Source: Chloroflexi bacterium UBA6077
GTDB lineage: Bacteria; Chloroflexota; UBA6077
NCBI GenBank assembly: GCA_002436065.1
Contig: DIXP01000019.1
Location: forward strand, 34,178 to 98,177
Length of the DNA stretch: 64,000 nt
Direction of reading: 5' to 3'
The translations under genes were made by a program, and so were the position numbers. Under the pieces are notes generated by a model. The model worked only from the letters and a program-made list of their open reading frames with translations. It was not told where the DNA came from and made no database searches. Shown piece by piece: positions 7,867 to 16,499 of this stretch. Positions within the stretch are counted from its first letter, which is position 1. Each line of letters begins with the position of its first letter.

Positions 7867-8873
7867 TGCCGAAGTACCTCTTCTACCCGGGCTGTTCGTT
7901 GCAGCGCAGCGCTCGCCCCTACCTGGACTCCATGATGGCCATCCGCGACCGGATCGGGATGGAGCTGGAGGAGGTGAGGGACTGGAACTGCTGCGGGGCG
8001 ACTGAATACACCTCGGTCTACCACGTAGCCTCGTACGCCCTGGTTGGGCGCAACCTGGCGCTCGCGGCCAAGCAGGCCAACGGCACGAACACCCTGACGG
8101 CGGCCTGCTCCGCCTGCTACCTGAACCTCGCCAAGACCAACAGCTACCTCCGCAACGACCCGGCCCTGTGTGGCCAGGTTGGACGGGCCCTCGCCGCCGG
8201 CGGTCTGGAGTACACCCCCGGCACGCTGAAGGTGCGGCATCTGCTGGACATCGTGGTGAACGACCTGGGGCTGGAGCGGGTGCAGGCCGCCGTCGTTCGC
8301 CCCCTCAAGGGGCTGCGGCTGGCACCCTACTACGGCTGCATGATCGCGCGGCCGGACCGCGAGAACCGCTGGGACAATGTGGAGCATCCGGTGGCGATGG
8401 ACAGGCTGATGGAGCTGCTGGGCGCCGAGATGGTGGACTACCCGCTGAAGACCCACTGCTGCGGCGGGCACATGACCCAGATCAACGTCCCCGTCGCCTA
8501 CGAGCTGATCCGGAGGCTGGTGCACACCGCCACCGAGAACCTCGCCGATGCCATCGTCACCCTCTGCCCGATGTGTCAGTTGAACCTGGATGCATATCAA
8601 ATGGAGGTGAACAAGCACTTCCGCACCGACTACCGGATGCCCGTCCTCTACTTCACGCAGCTGATGGGGCTGGCCTTCGGACTGAGACCCGAGGCGCTCG
8701 GCCTCGGTCGGGAGTTCGTGAACGCCCGGGCGGCGCTCGGCAGGATCGGCGTGGAGATACCGCCCCTGGAGCAGGAGCCACCGGCCGGCGAGGGAAGGGC
8801 CCCGCGAAGGCGGGCGAAGCGTGAGGGGTTGCCGATGCCTCGCATGTCCGTGACTGAGGAGGTGGCCGAATGA
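7866..8873 (+). CDS. hdrB: Heterodisulfide reductase-like subunit B
   Basis: 335 residues with two CCG domains: NCCGATE (about 40) with CSACYLN (about 81), and YYGC (about 156), HCCGGHM (about 197) with CPMCQLN (about 234). These cysteines hold the non-cubane [4Fe-4S] clusters that reduce disulfides in HdrB. The last 40 residues are a charged Pro/Arg-rich tail that looks non-conserved. Start and stop overlap hdrC and hdrA, indicating translational coupling. The substrate may be a disulfide other than CoM-S-S-CoB; this is inference. Confidence 0.93.
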   Translation: MPKYLFYPGCSLQRSARPYLDSMMAIRDRIGMELEEVRDWNCCGATEYTSVYHVASYALVGRNLALAAKQANGTNTLTAACSACYLNLAKTNSYLRNDPALCGQVGRALAAGGLEYTPGTLKVRHLLDIVVNDLGLERVQAAVVRPLKGLRLAPYYGCMIARPDRENRWDNVEHPVAMDRLMELLGAEMVDYPLKTHCCGGHMTQINVPVAYELIRRLVHTATENLADAIVTLCPMCQLNLDAYQMEVNKHFRTDYRMPVLYFTQLMGLAFGLRPEALGLGREFVNARAALGRIGVEIPPLEQEPPAGEGRAPRRRAKREGLPMPRMSVTEEVAE

Positions 8874-10903
8874 GCGGGATCGGTGCGTCTGGGAACGGTG
8901 GCGCCGGACAGGAGCGGGTCGGCGTGTACGTCTGCCACTGTGGGACCAACATTGCCGGCATCATAGACGTCGAGCAGGTGGCCAGGTGGGCCGGCGAGCG
9001 ACTGAAGGGTCGCGGCGTGGTGGTATCGCGCGACTACAAATTCATGTGCTCCAGCCTGGGGCAGGCGCTGATAGAGAAGGATATCGAGAAGTTCGGGCTA
9101 ACGCGCGTCGTGGTGGCGGCCTGCTCCCCACACCTGCACGAGCCCACCTTCCGCACGGCTTGCGGGCGCGCGGGGCTGAACCCCTACCTTTGCGAGTTGG
9201 TCTCCATCCGGGAGCAGGCATCCTGGGTCCACACGGATAAGGTGGCCGCCACGGAGAAGGCGAAGGCGATAGTGTCCGGTGGTGTGGAGCGGGTGCTCCA
9301 CCACGAGCCGCTGGAGCCGTTGCGGGTGCCGATCCACCCGGACACCCTGGTGGTGGGGGGCGGCATCGCCGGCATCCAGGCGGCGCTGGAGATCGCCGAC
9401 GCGGGCTTCAAGGTGCACATGGTCGAGCGAGAGCCCTCCATCGGTGGGCACATGGCGCAGTTCGACAAGACCTTCCCCACCCTGGACTGCGCGGCCTGTA
9501 TTCTCACGCCCAAGATGGTGGCCGCCGGGGGGCATCCCAACATCAATCTGCTGACCTGGAGCGAGATCACGGATGTATCGGGCTACGTGGGCAATTTCAG
9601 TGTCACGGTGCGCAAGAAGGCCCGCCACGTCAAGACCGAGCTGTGCACCGGCTGCGGGATCTGCCAGGAGAAGTGCCCGAAGAAGGTGGTGGATGAGCAG
9701 TTCGAGGCCGGGCTGGGCTACCGCAAGGCGGTCTACACCCCGTTCCCACAGGCCGTGCCCAAGTACCCCGTCATAGACAACGAGAGCTGCATCTACTTCC
9801 AGAAGGGCGCCTGCCGTGCCTGCGAGAAGTTCTGCCCAACTCAGGCGATCGACTTCAAGCAGGAGGACGAGTACGTCACCCTCAAGGTCGGAAACATCAT
9901 CCTGGCCACCGGCTACGACCTCTTTGACCCCCGAAAGGTCCCACAGTACGGCTACGGGAGGCTGGCCAACGTTTACACCAGCTTGGAGTTTGAGCGGCTG
10001 AGCAACGCTGCGGGCCCAACCAATGGGGAGATAGTGCTGCGGGACGGCGTGACCAAGCCCGAGACGGTGGGCATCATCCACTGCGTGGGCAGCCGGGACC
10101 GGAACTACAACAACTACTGCTCCTCCATCTGCTGCATGCAGAGCCTGAAGTTCGCACATCTGGTGAAGGAGAGGACGGGGGCGACCGTCCACAACTTCTA
10201 CATCGACATGCGGACTCCCGCCAAGGCGTACGACGAGTTCTACCAGCAGGTGCTGGAGGAGGGGACGATCTTCGTGCGGGGCAAGGCGGCCGAGGTGACC
10301 GACGCCGCGCGGCTCCCCGGCGAGGAGGGTAAGCTGATCGTCCAGGCTGAGGACAGCCTGGCCGGAAAGCAGCGGAGGATCCCGGTGGACATGGTGGTGC
10401 TCTCGGTGGGGCTGGAGCCTCGCCACGACGCGAGGAAGGTGGCCAAGCTGTTCGGCATTTCCTGCAGTGCCGATGGCTGGGTCATAGAGAAGCACCCCAA
10501 GCTGGACCCGGTGTCCACCATGACCGAGGGCATCTTCATCGCCGGCTGTGTCCAGGGTCCCAAGGACATCCCCGCCAGCGTGGTGCAGGGTGCCGCGGCA
10601 GCCGCTCGGGCGCTGGGGCGGATCCAGCAGGGAGAGATCGCGCTGGAGCCGGTGAGGGCCAGCGTAATCGAGGAGAAGTGCTCCGGCTGCCGACTCTGCA
10701 ACGGCCTGTGCCCCTTCAACGCCATCGACTTCCACGCGGACAAGATGGTGACGGAGATCAACCCCGCCCTCTGCCAGGGCTGCGGCACCTGCGTGGCGGC
10801 CTGCCCGGCGGGAGCCATTACCGGGACCGTCTTCAGCAACGAGCAGGTGATGGCCCAGATCGAGGGGCTGCTGTTGGATAGGCTGGTGGAGGCGCCCCGA
10901 TAG
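8870..10903 (+). CDS. hdrA: Heterodisulfide reductase-like subunit A (bifurcating flavoprotein)
   Basis: 677 residues. The FAD-binding glycine motif VVGGGIAGIQAALEIADAG begins near residue 160. The N-terminal HdrA segment has CHCGTN (about 22-27). Ferredoxin-type motifs are CTGCGICQEKCP (about 259), a CIYFQKGACRACEKFCP variant (about 307), and two C-terminal ones, CSGCRLCNGLCP (about 604) and CQGCGTCVAACP (about 635). GSRDRNYNNYCSSICCMQS is the typical HdrA block. HdrA is the known electron-bifurcating centre, sending one electron to ferredoxin and one to HdrB. The ATGA overlap with hdrB supports stoichiometric production. Confidence 0.95.
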   Translation: MSGIGASGNGGAGQERVGVYVCHCGTNIAGIIDVEQVARWAGERLKGRGVVVSRDYKFMCSSLGQALIEKDIEKFGLTRVVVAACSPHLHEPTFRTACGRAGLNPYLCELVSIREQASWVHTDKVAATEKAKAIVSGGVERVLHHEPLEPLRVPIHPDTLVVGGGIAGIQAALEIADAGFKVHMVEREPSIGGHMAQFDKTFPTLDCAACILTPKMVAAGGHPNINLLTWSEITDVSGYVGNFSVTVRKKARHVKTELCTGCGICQEKCPKKVVDEQFEAGLGYRKAVYTPFPQAVPKYPVIDNESCIYFQKGACRACEKFCPTQAIDFKQEDEYVTLKVGNIILATGYDLFDPRKVPQYGYGRLANVYTSLEFERLSNAAGPTNGEIVLRDGVTKPETVGIIHCVGSRDRNYNNYCSSICCMQSLKFAHLVKERTGATVHNFYIDMRTPAKAYDEFYQQVLEEGTIFVRGKAAEVTDAARLPGEEGKLIVQAEDSLAGKQRRIPVDMVVLSVGLEPRHDARKVAKLFGISCSADGWVIEKHPKLDPVSTMTEGIFIAGCVQGPKDIPASVVQGAAAAARALGRIQQGEIALEPVRASVIEEKCSGCRLCNGLCPFNAIDFHADKMVTEINPALCQGCGTCVAACPAGAITGTVFSNEQVMAQIEGLLLDRLVEAPR

Positions 10904-10936
10904 GGCGGGGCCGGAGTTGAGGAAGGGAGGTAGGCA

Positions 10937-11425
10937 GTGACTGGTCCGTTCGAGCCCGTGATCCTCGGGTTCACATGCAACTGGTGCAGCTATCGCGCCG
11001 CCGACCTTGCCGGCACCGCGCGGGTGAAGTACCCGCCGAACATCCGGCTGATGCGGCTTATGTGTTCCGGCCGGCTCGATCCCACCTTCGTGTTCAAGGC
11101 GCTCGCCTCGGGCGCCGACGGCGTGCTGATCAGCGGTTGCCACCCTGGCGAGTGCCACTACCTGGAACAGAACTACAAGGCGCTGCGCCGCTTCCTGCTG
11201 ATGCGCCGCTTGCTGGACCAGATGGGGATCGAGCCAGGGAGGGTGAAGCTGGTGTGGGCCAGCGCTGCGGAAGGGGTGAAGCTGGCCCAGGAGATCTCCA
11301 CCATGGTCGAGGAGGTGCGAGCCCTGGGCCCGCTGAACTGGCCACGCGGTGCCAACGGCCACAACCAGTTGAGCGTGCAGCTTGAGACGGAGGAGGTGGG
11401 CCGTGAGTACCAGCCCCAAGCCTAG
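10937..11425 (+). CDS. mvhD: F420-non-reducing hydrogenase iron-sulfur subunit D
   Basis: 162 residues from GTG, behind GGGAGG. It carries the MvhD pattern FTCNWCSYRAADLAG (about 12-26), MCSGRLDP (about 42) and GCHPGECHY (about 68), cysteines that bind a [2Fe-2S] cluster. MvhD links the hydrogenase to HdrA, so its place between hdrA and the hydrogenase subunits fits. The last 30 residues are non-conserved, and the end overlaps the small-subunit gene by 23 bases. Confidence 0.93.
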   Translation: MTGPFEPVILGFTCNWCSYRAADLAGTARVKYPPNIRLMRLMCSGRLDPTFVFKALASGADGVLISGCHPGECHYLEQNYKALRRFLLMRRLLDQMGIEPGRVKLVWASAAEGVKLAQEISTMVEEVRALGPLNWPRGANGHNQLSVQLETEEVGREYQPQA

Positions 11426-12470
11426 ATTCGCCATGTACTGGGCCGCCGGCTGCGGCGGGTGCGAGATAGCGGTCCTGAACATCCACGAGAGAATACTGGA
11501 CGTGGACGCCAACTTCGAGGTGGTCTTCTGGCCGGTGGCGATGGATGCCAAGTACAGGGACGTGGAGGCGATGCCGGACGGTCACATCACCCTCACCCTG
11601 TTCAACGGTGGCATCCGCAACCAGGAGAACGAGGAGATGGCGCATCTGCTGCGCCGCAAGTCCAAGATACTGGTGGCCTTTGGCTCCTGCGCCTCCGAGG
11701 GGGGGATACCGGGGCTGGCGAACCTCACATCCCCTCAGTCGATCTTCGAGGCTGCCTACGATACCGTCTCCACCGACAATCCGGAGGGCGTCTGGCCCCA
11801 GCCCCGGTGGAGTGCGCCGGAGGGGGATCTCTCCATACCGAAGTTCGAGCCGGTGCTGAGGTCGCTGGACCAGGTGGTCCCCGTGGACTACCGGATGCCG
11901 GGCTGCCCGCCGGAGTCGCACCAGATCGCGGCCGTGGTGGATCTGGTGATCCAGGCTCTCCAGGGCGCAGCCACCCTTCCTCCGGCGGGAAGCACGATCG
12001 GCGCCGGCGTCTCCACAGTGTGTGACGAGTGCCCGCGGGAGCGGGACGTAAAGAGGATCAAGCGGTTCATGCGGATTCAGGATCTGGCTGCCATTGATCC
12101 GAAGCTGTGCCTGCTGGAGCAGGGTGTGCCCTGCAACGGCCCGGCCACCCGCAGCGGCTGCGGTGCCCTCTGCCCTCAGGCATCCGCCCAGTGCATCGGC
12201 TGCTACGGTCCTGCCCAGGGGGTGATCGACTATGGGGCGCGGCTGATCGCATCCTTCGCCTCTGTGATCGATGCCAACGAGCCGGATGAGATCGAGAAGG
12301 TGCTGGACACCCTGCCCGACCCGGCGGGCCAGTTCTACCGCTTCAGCCTGGCCAACTCCCTCCTGCGTCGCGGCAAATCGGGGGTCCAGGGGGCGTATCC
12401 CATGGCGGGGTTTGGGGTGTCCCCAAATCCTCCTAGAACTCATTTCAGACTGCCCGGAGGAGCAGTATGA
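11403..12470 (+). CDS. mvhG: [NiFe] hydrogenase small subunit, MvhG type (group 3)
   Basis: 355 residues from the GTG that follows AGGAGG; an ATG 29 bases further is the alternative. The proximal cluster is bound by AAGCGGCE (about 13-20), FGSCASEGG (about 93) and PGCPPE (about 165). The C-terminal part holds cysteines of the medial and distal clusters (CDECPRE near 207, CGALCP, CIGCYG near 264). No twin-arginine leader, so cytosolic, as expected for group 3c hydrogenases coupled to Hdr. Overlaps the large-subunit start by four bases. Confidence 0.93.
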   Translation: MSTSPKPRFAMYWAAGCGGCEIAVLNIHERILDVDANFEVVFWPVAMDAKYRDVEAMPDGHITLTLFNGGIRNQENEEMAHLLRRKSKILVAFGSCASEGGIPGLANLTSPQSIFEAAYDTVSTDNPEGVWPQPRWSAPEGDLSIPKFEPVLRSLDQVVPVDYRMPGCPPESHQIAAVVDLVIQALQGAATLPPAGSTIGAGVSTVCDECPRERDVKRIKRFMRIQDLAAIDPKLCLLEQGVPCNGPATRSGCGALCPQASAQCIGCYGPAQGVIDYGARLIASFASVIDANEPDEIEKVLDTLPDPAGQFYRFSLANSLLRRGKSGVQGAYPMAGFGVSPNPPRTHFRLPGGAV

Positions 12471-13963
12471 CGAGGATAACGATTGATCCGATCACCAGGC
12501 TGGAGGGCCACGGCAAGATAGAGATCTTCCTGGACGAAGAGGGCAACGTGGCCAACAGCTACTTCCAGATCCCCGAGCTGCGGGGCTTCGAGCGCTTCTG
12601 CGTGGGCAGGCCGGTGGAGGAGATGCCGCTGCTCACCAGCCGCATCTGCGGGGTGTGCCCGGAGGCCCACCATATGGCGGCCGCCAAGGCGGCCGACGCG
12701 GTCTACCACGTCGATCCCCCGCCTGCAGCCAAGAAGCTGAGGGAGCTGCTGTACAGCGCCTTCTACGTGACGGACCACGCTACCCACTTCTATGCGCTGG
12801 GAGGGCCCGACTTCGTGATGGGGCCGGACGCCCCCGTGGCCGAGCGCAACATCCTGGGCGTCATCCACAAGGTGGGGCTGGAGATCGGCGGCAAGGTGAT
12901 CCAGGCGCGCAAGTACGGCCACGCCGTGGTCGAGATGATCGGCGGGCGGAAGGTCCATCCCTGTACCTCCATCCCAGGCGGCCTCACCAAGGGGATCACC
13001 GAGGAGCAGCGGCAGGAGATCGAGAAGATGGGCCGGTGGGCAGTGGAGTTCGCCCGGTTCACCCTGAAGCTGTTCGACGACATCGTGCTGGGCAACAAAG
13101 CCTACCTGGACCTGATCCTGGGGGATATCTACACCCACCGTACCTATTACATCGGGATGGTGGATGGCGACAACAGGGTCAACTTCTACGATGGCACCAT
13201 CAGCGTGGTCGCGCCCGACGGTGAACGGGTCGGCAAATACCATCCCAGCGAATACACCGATTGGATTGCCGAGCGCGTGGAGCCCTGGAGCTACCTGAAG
13301 TTCCCATACCTGAAAAAGGTGGGCTGGAAGGGGTTTGAGGATGGTAAGGACTCCGGGGTGTACTGCGCCACCCCCCTTTCGCGGCTGAACGCCGCGGATA
13401 GGATGGCAACCCCGCTGGCGCAGGAGGAGTACGAGCGGTTCTACAACACCCTCGTGGATGAGCAGCCGAGGTCGCCCGACGGCGCGCCCACCCGGAAGGT
13501 GGTGCACCAGCGGCTGGCGACCCACTGGGCGCGGCTGGTGGAGCTGCTGTACGCTGCCGAGAGGTGGGTGGAGCTGGCAACCGATCCCGAGATCACCTCG
13601 GACAGGATCCACGCCGTCCCAACCGAGAAGCCCATAGAGGGGGTGGGGTGCGTGGAGGCGCCAAGGGGTACCCTCACCCACCACTACTGGACGGACGAGC
13701 GCGGGCTGCTGACCCGCGTGAACCTGATCGTGGGGACGACCAACAACTACGCGCCTATCAGTATGTCGATCAAGAAGGCGGCCGAGAGCCTGATCCGCAG
13801 CGGCACGGTGGTGACCGAGGGGCTGCTAAACCAGGTGGAGATGGCCTTCCGGGCCTACGACCCCTGTCTTGGCTGTGCGACCCACTCCCTGCCGGGCCAG
13901 ATGCCGCTGGAGGTGACGATCCGCGATGCCCAGGGCCAGCCGGTGCGGGTGTTGAGGCGGTAG
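12467..13963 (+). CDS. mvhA: [NiFe] hydrogenase large subunit, MvhA type (group 3)
   Basis: 498 residues. Both nickel-binding motifs are intact: RICGVCPEAHH at about residues 59-69 and DPCLGCATHS at about 465-474. The chain runs on for about 25 residues after the histidine, so it should be cut by the maturation protease encoded next. TRLEGHGKIEI at the N-terminus is the usual large-subunit opening. Together with MvhG, MvhD and HdrABC it would oxidise H2 and pass electrons to the bifurcating flavin. No sign of inactivation. Confidence 0.95.
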   Translation: MTRITIDPITRLEGHGKIEIFLDEEGNVANSYFQIPELRGFERFCVGRPVEEMPLLTSRICGVCPEAHHMAAAKAADAVYHVDPPPAAKKLRELLYSAFYVTDHATHFYALGGPDFVMGPDAPVAERNILGVIHKVGLEIGGKVIQARKYGHAVVEMIGGRKVHPCTSIPGGLTKGITEEQRQEIEKMGRWAVEFARFTLKLFDDIVLGNKAYLDLILGDIYTHRTYYIGMVDGDNRVNFYDGTISVVAPDGERVGKYHPSEYTDWIAERVEPWSYLKFPYLKKVGWKGFEDGKDSGVYCATPLSRLNAADRMATPLAQEEYERFYNTLVDEQPRSPDGAPTRKVVHQRLATHWARLVELLYAAERWVELATDPEITSDRIHAVPTEKPIEGVGCVEAPRGTLTHHYWTDERGLLTRVNLIVGTTNNYAPISMSIKKAAESLIRSGTVVTEGLLNQVEMAFRAYDPCLGCATHSLPGQMPLEVTIRDAQGQPVRVLRR

Positions 13964-13973
13964 GGACTCCAAT

Positions 13974-14582
13974 ATGATTATGCCAGATAACGCACCCAGT
14001 GAAGATGCCCCTCCCACCCTGGTGGTCGGGTTGGGTAACCCGCTCCTCGGCGACGACGGCGTGGGCTGGCGCGTCGCCGAGGAGGTCCAGCGCGCCCTCC
14101 AGGGATCGGAGCGACCGGTTGAGGTGGACTGCCTATCCGTAGGGGGGCTAGGGCTGATGGAGAGGATGGCCGGCCACGACCGCGTCATCCTGATCGATGC
14201 GATGGCTGGCGGGAGTCGGCCGCCCGGCACCCTCTACCGTCTCCTGCTGGAGGATCTGCCGGATCCAGGCGCGGGACACCTCGCCTCGGCCCACGATACG
14301 ACCCTTCAGACGGCGATGCAGGTGGGGCGCGTCCTGGAGGTGCCCCTGCCCCGAGAGGTGTGGGTTGTGGGGGTGGAGGCCCACGTGACCTACGAGTTCG
14401 CCGAGGGCCTCAGCCCGTCGGTGTCCGAGGCGGTGGGGCCCGCCGCTCGCCTGGTCCTGGAGCTGTTGGACCGGGACTGCCACGGTATCCCGAAACAGTT
14501 TACACAAGGGGGACTGCCATGGTTTCACCCGAACTGCTGCGGCGCCACCCGTTTTTCGCCCACCTGGACGACGCCCAGGTAA
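13974..14582 (+). CDS. [NiFe] hydrogenase maturation protease
   Basis: 202 residues, HyaD/HycI/FrcD peptidase family M52. GLGNPLLGDDGVGWRVAEEV (about 18-37) holds the nickel-sensing acid, IDAMAGG (about 74) the second acid, and SAHDTTL (about 106) the histidine. It removes the C-terminal extension of the large subunit once nickel is in place. The gene starts 10 bases after mvhA. The last 21 codons overlap the next gene in another frame by 64 bases; this tail (HPNCCGATRFSPTW) looks non-conserved and may be a recent stop loss. Confidence 0.9.
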   Translation: MIMPDNAPSEDAPPTLVVGLGNPLLGDDGVGWRVAEEVQRALQGSERPVEVDCLSVGGLGLMERMAGHDRVILIDAMAGGSRPPGTLYRLLLEDLPDPGAGHLASAHDTTLQTAMQVGRVLEVPLPREVWVVGVEAHVTYEFAEGLSPSVSEAVGPAARLVLELLDRDCHGIPKQFTQGGLPWFHPNCCGATRFSPTWTTPR

Positions 14583-14986
14583 GGGCCATTGCCATGCTGA
14601 CCTCCGATGTGTCGCTTCCGGGGGGAGTCACGGCCTGCGAGATAGGGGCCGAGGCCGACCATCTCTACTTCCTGGTTGAGGGCAGCGTGGACCTCTACTT
14701 CGTCGTGGGCGACCCGGCCGAGCCTGAGAGCCGCCGAGAGTTCTTCATCACGGCCGTGAACCCCGGCGAGCCCTTCGGCATTTCCGGCGTGGTCGAGCCC
14801 TACATCTACACGGCCACGGTGAAGACTAGCGAGCCGAGCCGCATCCTGAAGATGGAGGCAGCGGGTTTGCGCGCCCTCTGCGAGCTGGACCCACGGATGT
14901 CGTGCTACCTGATGCGCCAGGTGGCCAAGGCAGCCCTGGTGCGGCTGCAGTACACCCAGGTCCAGCTCGCCGCTGCCAGGGCGTAG
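14519..14986 (+). CDS. Cyclic nucleotide-binding domain protein linked to hydrogenase operon
   Basis: 155 residues from the ATG preceded by AAGGGGG. The chain is one cyclic-nucleotide-binding beta-barrel (about 10-130), with HLYFLVEGSVDLYF and PGEPFGISGVVEPY corresponding to the barrel and the phosphate-binding region. No helix-turn-helix follows, so it is not a CRP-type DNA-binding regulator. Small CNB-only proteins at the end of hydrogenase operons may modulate the complex or act as a stand-alone sensor; function is not established. Overlaps the protease gene, so the two are translationally linked. Confidence 0.8.
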   Translation: MVSPELLRRHPFFAHLDDAQVRAIAMLTSDVSLPGGVTACEIGAEADHLYFLVEGSVDLYFVVGDPAEPESRREFFITAVNPGEPFGISGVVEPYIYTATVKTSEPSRILKMEAAGLRALCELDPRMSCYLMRQVAKAALVRLQYTQVQLAAARA

Positions 14987-15055
14987 CCGATCCTCTGTTC
15001 AAACGGTACAGATGGTGGTGTTGCACCGCACGATGATCCTGGTGAAGGTGCGGTA

Positions 15056-15079
15056 GGGGCCGGGAGAGCCGCCGGCCCC
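15056..15079. terminator. GC stem-loop between convergent genes
   Basis: GGGGCCGG and CCGGCCCC are separated by eight bases, 70 bases after the CNB gene and 22 bases past the end of the convergent zinc-ribbon gene. No T-run, so a weak candidate on either strand. Confidence 0.4.
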
Positions 15080-15101
15080 GCGGCGATGTGGTCTCGAAAG
15101 G

Positions 15102-15839
15102 CTACCCGACCTTTGTGCCGCACTCCGGGCAGAACTTGGCGCCCTTGATCTCCGCGCCGCAGTTGGCGCATTTCGTTGGAGCAGTCTCGATCTTGGTGCC
15201 GCATTCGGGGCAGAACTTGCCGCCCTTCGCGTCGGTGCCGCAGGCGGGGCACTTGGCCGCGGGTACGGGCTGGATCATGGTGCTGCCACACTCGGAGCAG
15301 AACTTGGTGCCGGCCGGCGCGGTGGTGCAGCCCTTGGGGCATCTTGCCAGGCCGGTGCTTGCCTGCTTCACTGCTTCGCTGGCCTGCTTGACTACGTCCC
15401 CCAGGCCGAAGACGCTGGCGATGCCCTTGATCATCGCTCCTGCATGCTCGCCCTCTGCTTCCGCGATCTCCGTTCCCCGAGGGCTGTCATCGGTGCAGAA
15501 GCCTGACTTGGGATCCCAGCAGGAGGGGCAGCAGAGCTGGCCGCACGTAGGGCACTCGTGGTAGCGGTCCTGTACCTGCTCCCAGTGCTGCTGTAATTCC
15601 TGTGGACTGAGGTGGTATGTGTAGCGCTGGTCTTCCCCCACCACATTGTCGGCGATGGCCCGGCCAAAGAGTGGTATGCCCCGCAGAGCGCCTCCGAGGG
15701 CATCCTTGCCGATATCCTTGGCAATCGTGCCCCCAATGTCGGGCTGGGTCCGGACTTCCCTTGAACACTTCTCGCAATAGAACACCACGTAGGGACCAGA
15801 GCCATCGTTTCGGATGTCGTAGCTGTTGGGCAAGCGCAT
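15102..15839 (-). CDS. Protein with multiple zinc ribbons
   Basis: 245 residues from the ATG preceded by GGGAGGAG; an upstream ATG 21 codons earlier has no such site. The N-terminal part has FYCEKCSREV and CPTCGQLCCPSCWD-type cysteine pairs. The middle (about 60-80) is glycine-rich and weakly hydrophobic. The C-terminus holds three ribbons of the form CPxCGxxxxxGxKFCPECG, ending at KFCPECGTKVG. Not a known enzyme. Two other genes in the window (near 54.6 and 63.8 kb) end in the same kind of ribbon. Role unknown; zinc-dependent protein or nucleic-acid binding is plausible. Confidence 0.75.
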   Translation of the reverse strand: MRLPNSYDIRNDGSGPYVVFYCEKCSREVRTQPDIGGTIAKDIGKDALGGALRGIPLFGRAIADNVVGEDQRYTYHLSPQELQQHWEQVQDRYHECPTCGQLCCPSCWDPKSGFCTDDSPRGTEIAEAEGEHAGAMIKGIASVFGLGDVVKQASEAVKQASTGLARCPKGCTTAPAGTKFCSECGSTMIQPVPAAKCPACGTDAKGGKFCPECGTKIETAPTKCANCGAEIKGAKFCPECGTKVG

Positions 15840-15959
15840 CTCGACCAATCTCCTCCCAGGAACCTTCACGGCACGGGGGTCTGGACACCCCGTGTCCTCC
15901 ACAATGATGGGGACAGACTAGGGAACGGGCATGCCGCTGTCAATACCGTTCGAGCATCA

Positions 15960-16005
15960 AACAGGGCCGTAACGCCAGGCTATTGCCTGGCGTTACGGCC
16001 CTGTT
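15960..16005. terminator. Perfect 20-bp hairpin after the minus-strand stress operon
   Basis: Arms 15960-15979 and 15986-16005 are perfectly complementary (left arm starts AACAGGGCCGTAACG), with a six-base loop CTATTG. It lies 30 bases past the end of the ribosome-hibernation-like gene. Most likely a transcription terminator, or an mRNA 3'-end protecting structure. Confidence 0.75.
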
Positions 16006-16034
16006 CTGGCCTTGGGCAGCCTAACGCGTTGCGC

Positions 16035-16487
16035 CTAGGCTGCCCTGCGCGTCTGGCCGCGTCCTCGCTGTTGCTCTGTCCGCTGTCGCACCTCATCCTG
16101 GATGTCCAGCAGCTCGTCCTCGTCCACGGCTACCGTCTCGCGAATAGTCTCGCTCGGGCGGTCATGCCGCTTCCAGTAGGTTTCGTTGCGCTTCTGGGAC
16201 AGGAGGTGCTTGACCTGCCTCTCCAACTCCGAGGCCACGTCGATCAGGCCGGTCTCCAGCTTCTCAGCGCTGGATCTGGCGTAGCAGACGTCGCCCGGCA
16301 GCTCCAACACGACCCGAACGTTGTAGTACTCGTGGCTGACCGGCAGCCGCCGGAGGGTTACCCTCGCGATGATCGAGTCTGGAGGGTAGTCCGTGAGGAG
16401 ATGCTCCACTACCTCCATCTTCGTCCGGACCAGAGGTTCCATGCCCTCGCTGCAATCCATGTCCTTGCAGTAGATCTGATAGTACAT
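16035..16487 (-). CDS. Ribosome hibernation factor-like (HPF/RaiA, S30AE-type) protein
   Basis: 150 residues. The first 110 follow a beta-alpha-beta-beta-beta-alpha plan like the HPF/RaiA fold (ARVTLRRLPVSHEYYNVRVV, then VVLELPGDVCYARSSAEKLE, then a long helix DVASELERQVKHLLSQKR). The tail is charged and Gln/Arg-rich. HPF proteins bind the small ribosomal subunit and silence ribosomes in stress or stationary phase. Similarity is structural-looking rather than strong in sequence. It ends a run of genes with BON and BCAM0308-like products, a stress-type context. Confidence 0.6.
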   Translation of the reverse strand: MYYQIYCKDMDCSEGMEPLVRTKMEVVEHLLTDYPPDSIIARVTLRRLPVSHEYYNVRVVLELPGDVCYARSSAEKLETGLIDVASELERQVKHLLSQKRNETYWKRHDRPSETIRETVAVDEDELLDIQDEVRQRTEQQRGRGQTRRAA

Positions 16488-16499
16488 ATTGTCTCGCTC

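Noticed and set aside
9098..11551. Open frame of 817 codons on the minus strand across hdrA and mvhD
   Set aside because: Antisense shadow of conserved coding sequence in high-GC DNA; composition is His/Leu/Val/Arg-rich, with no recognisable domain or ribosome binding site.
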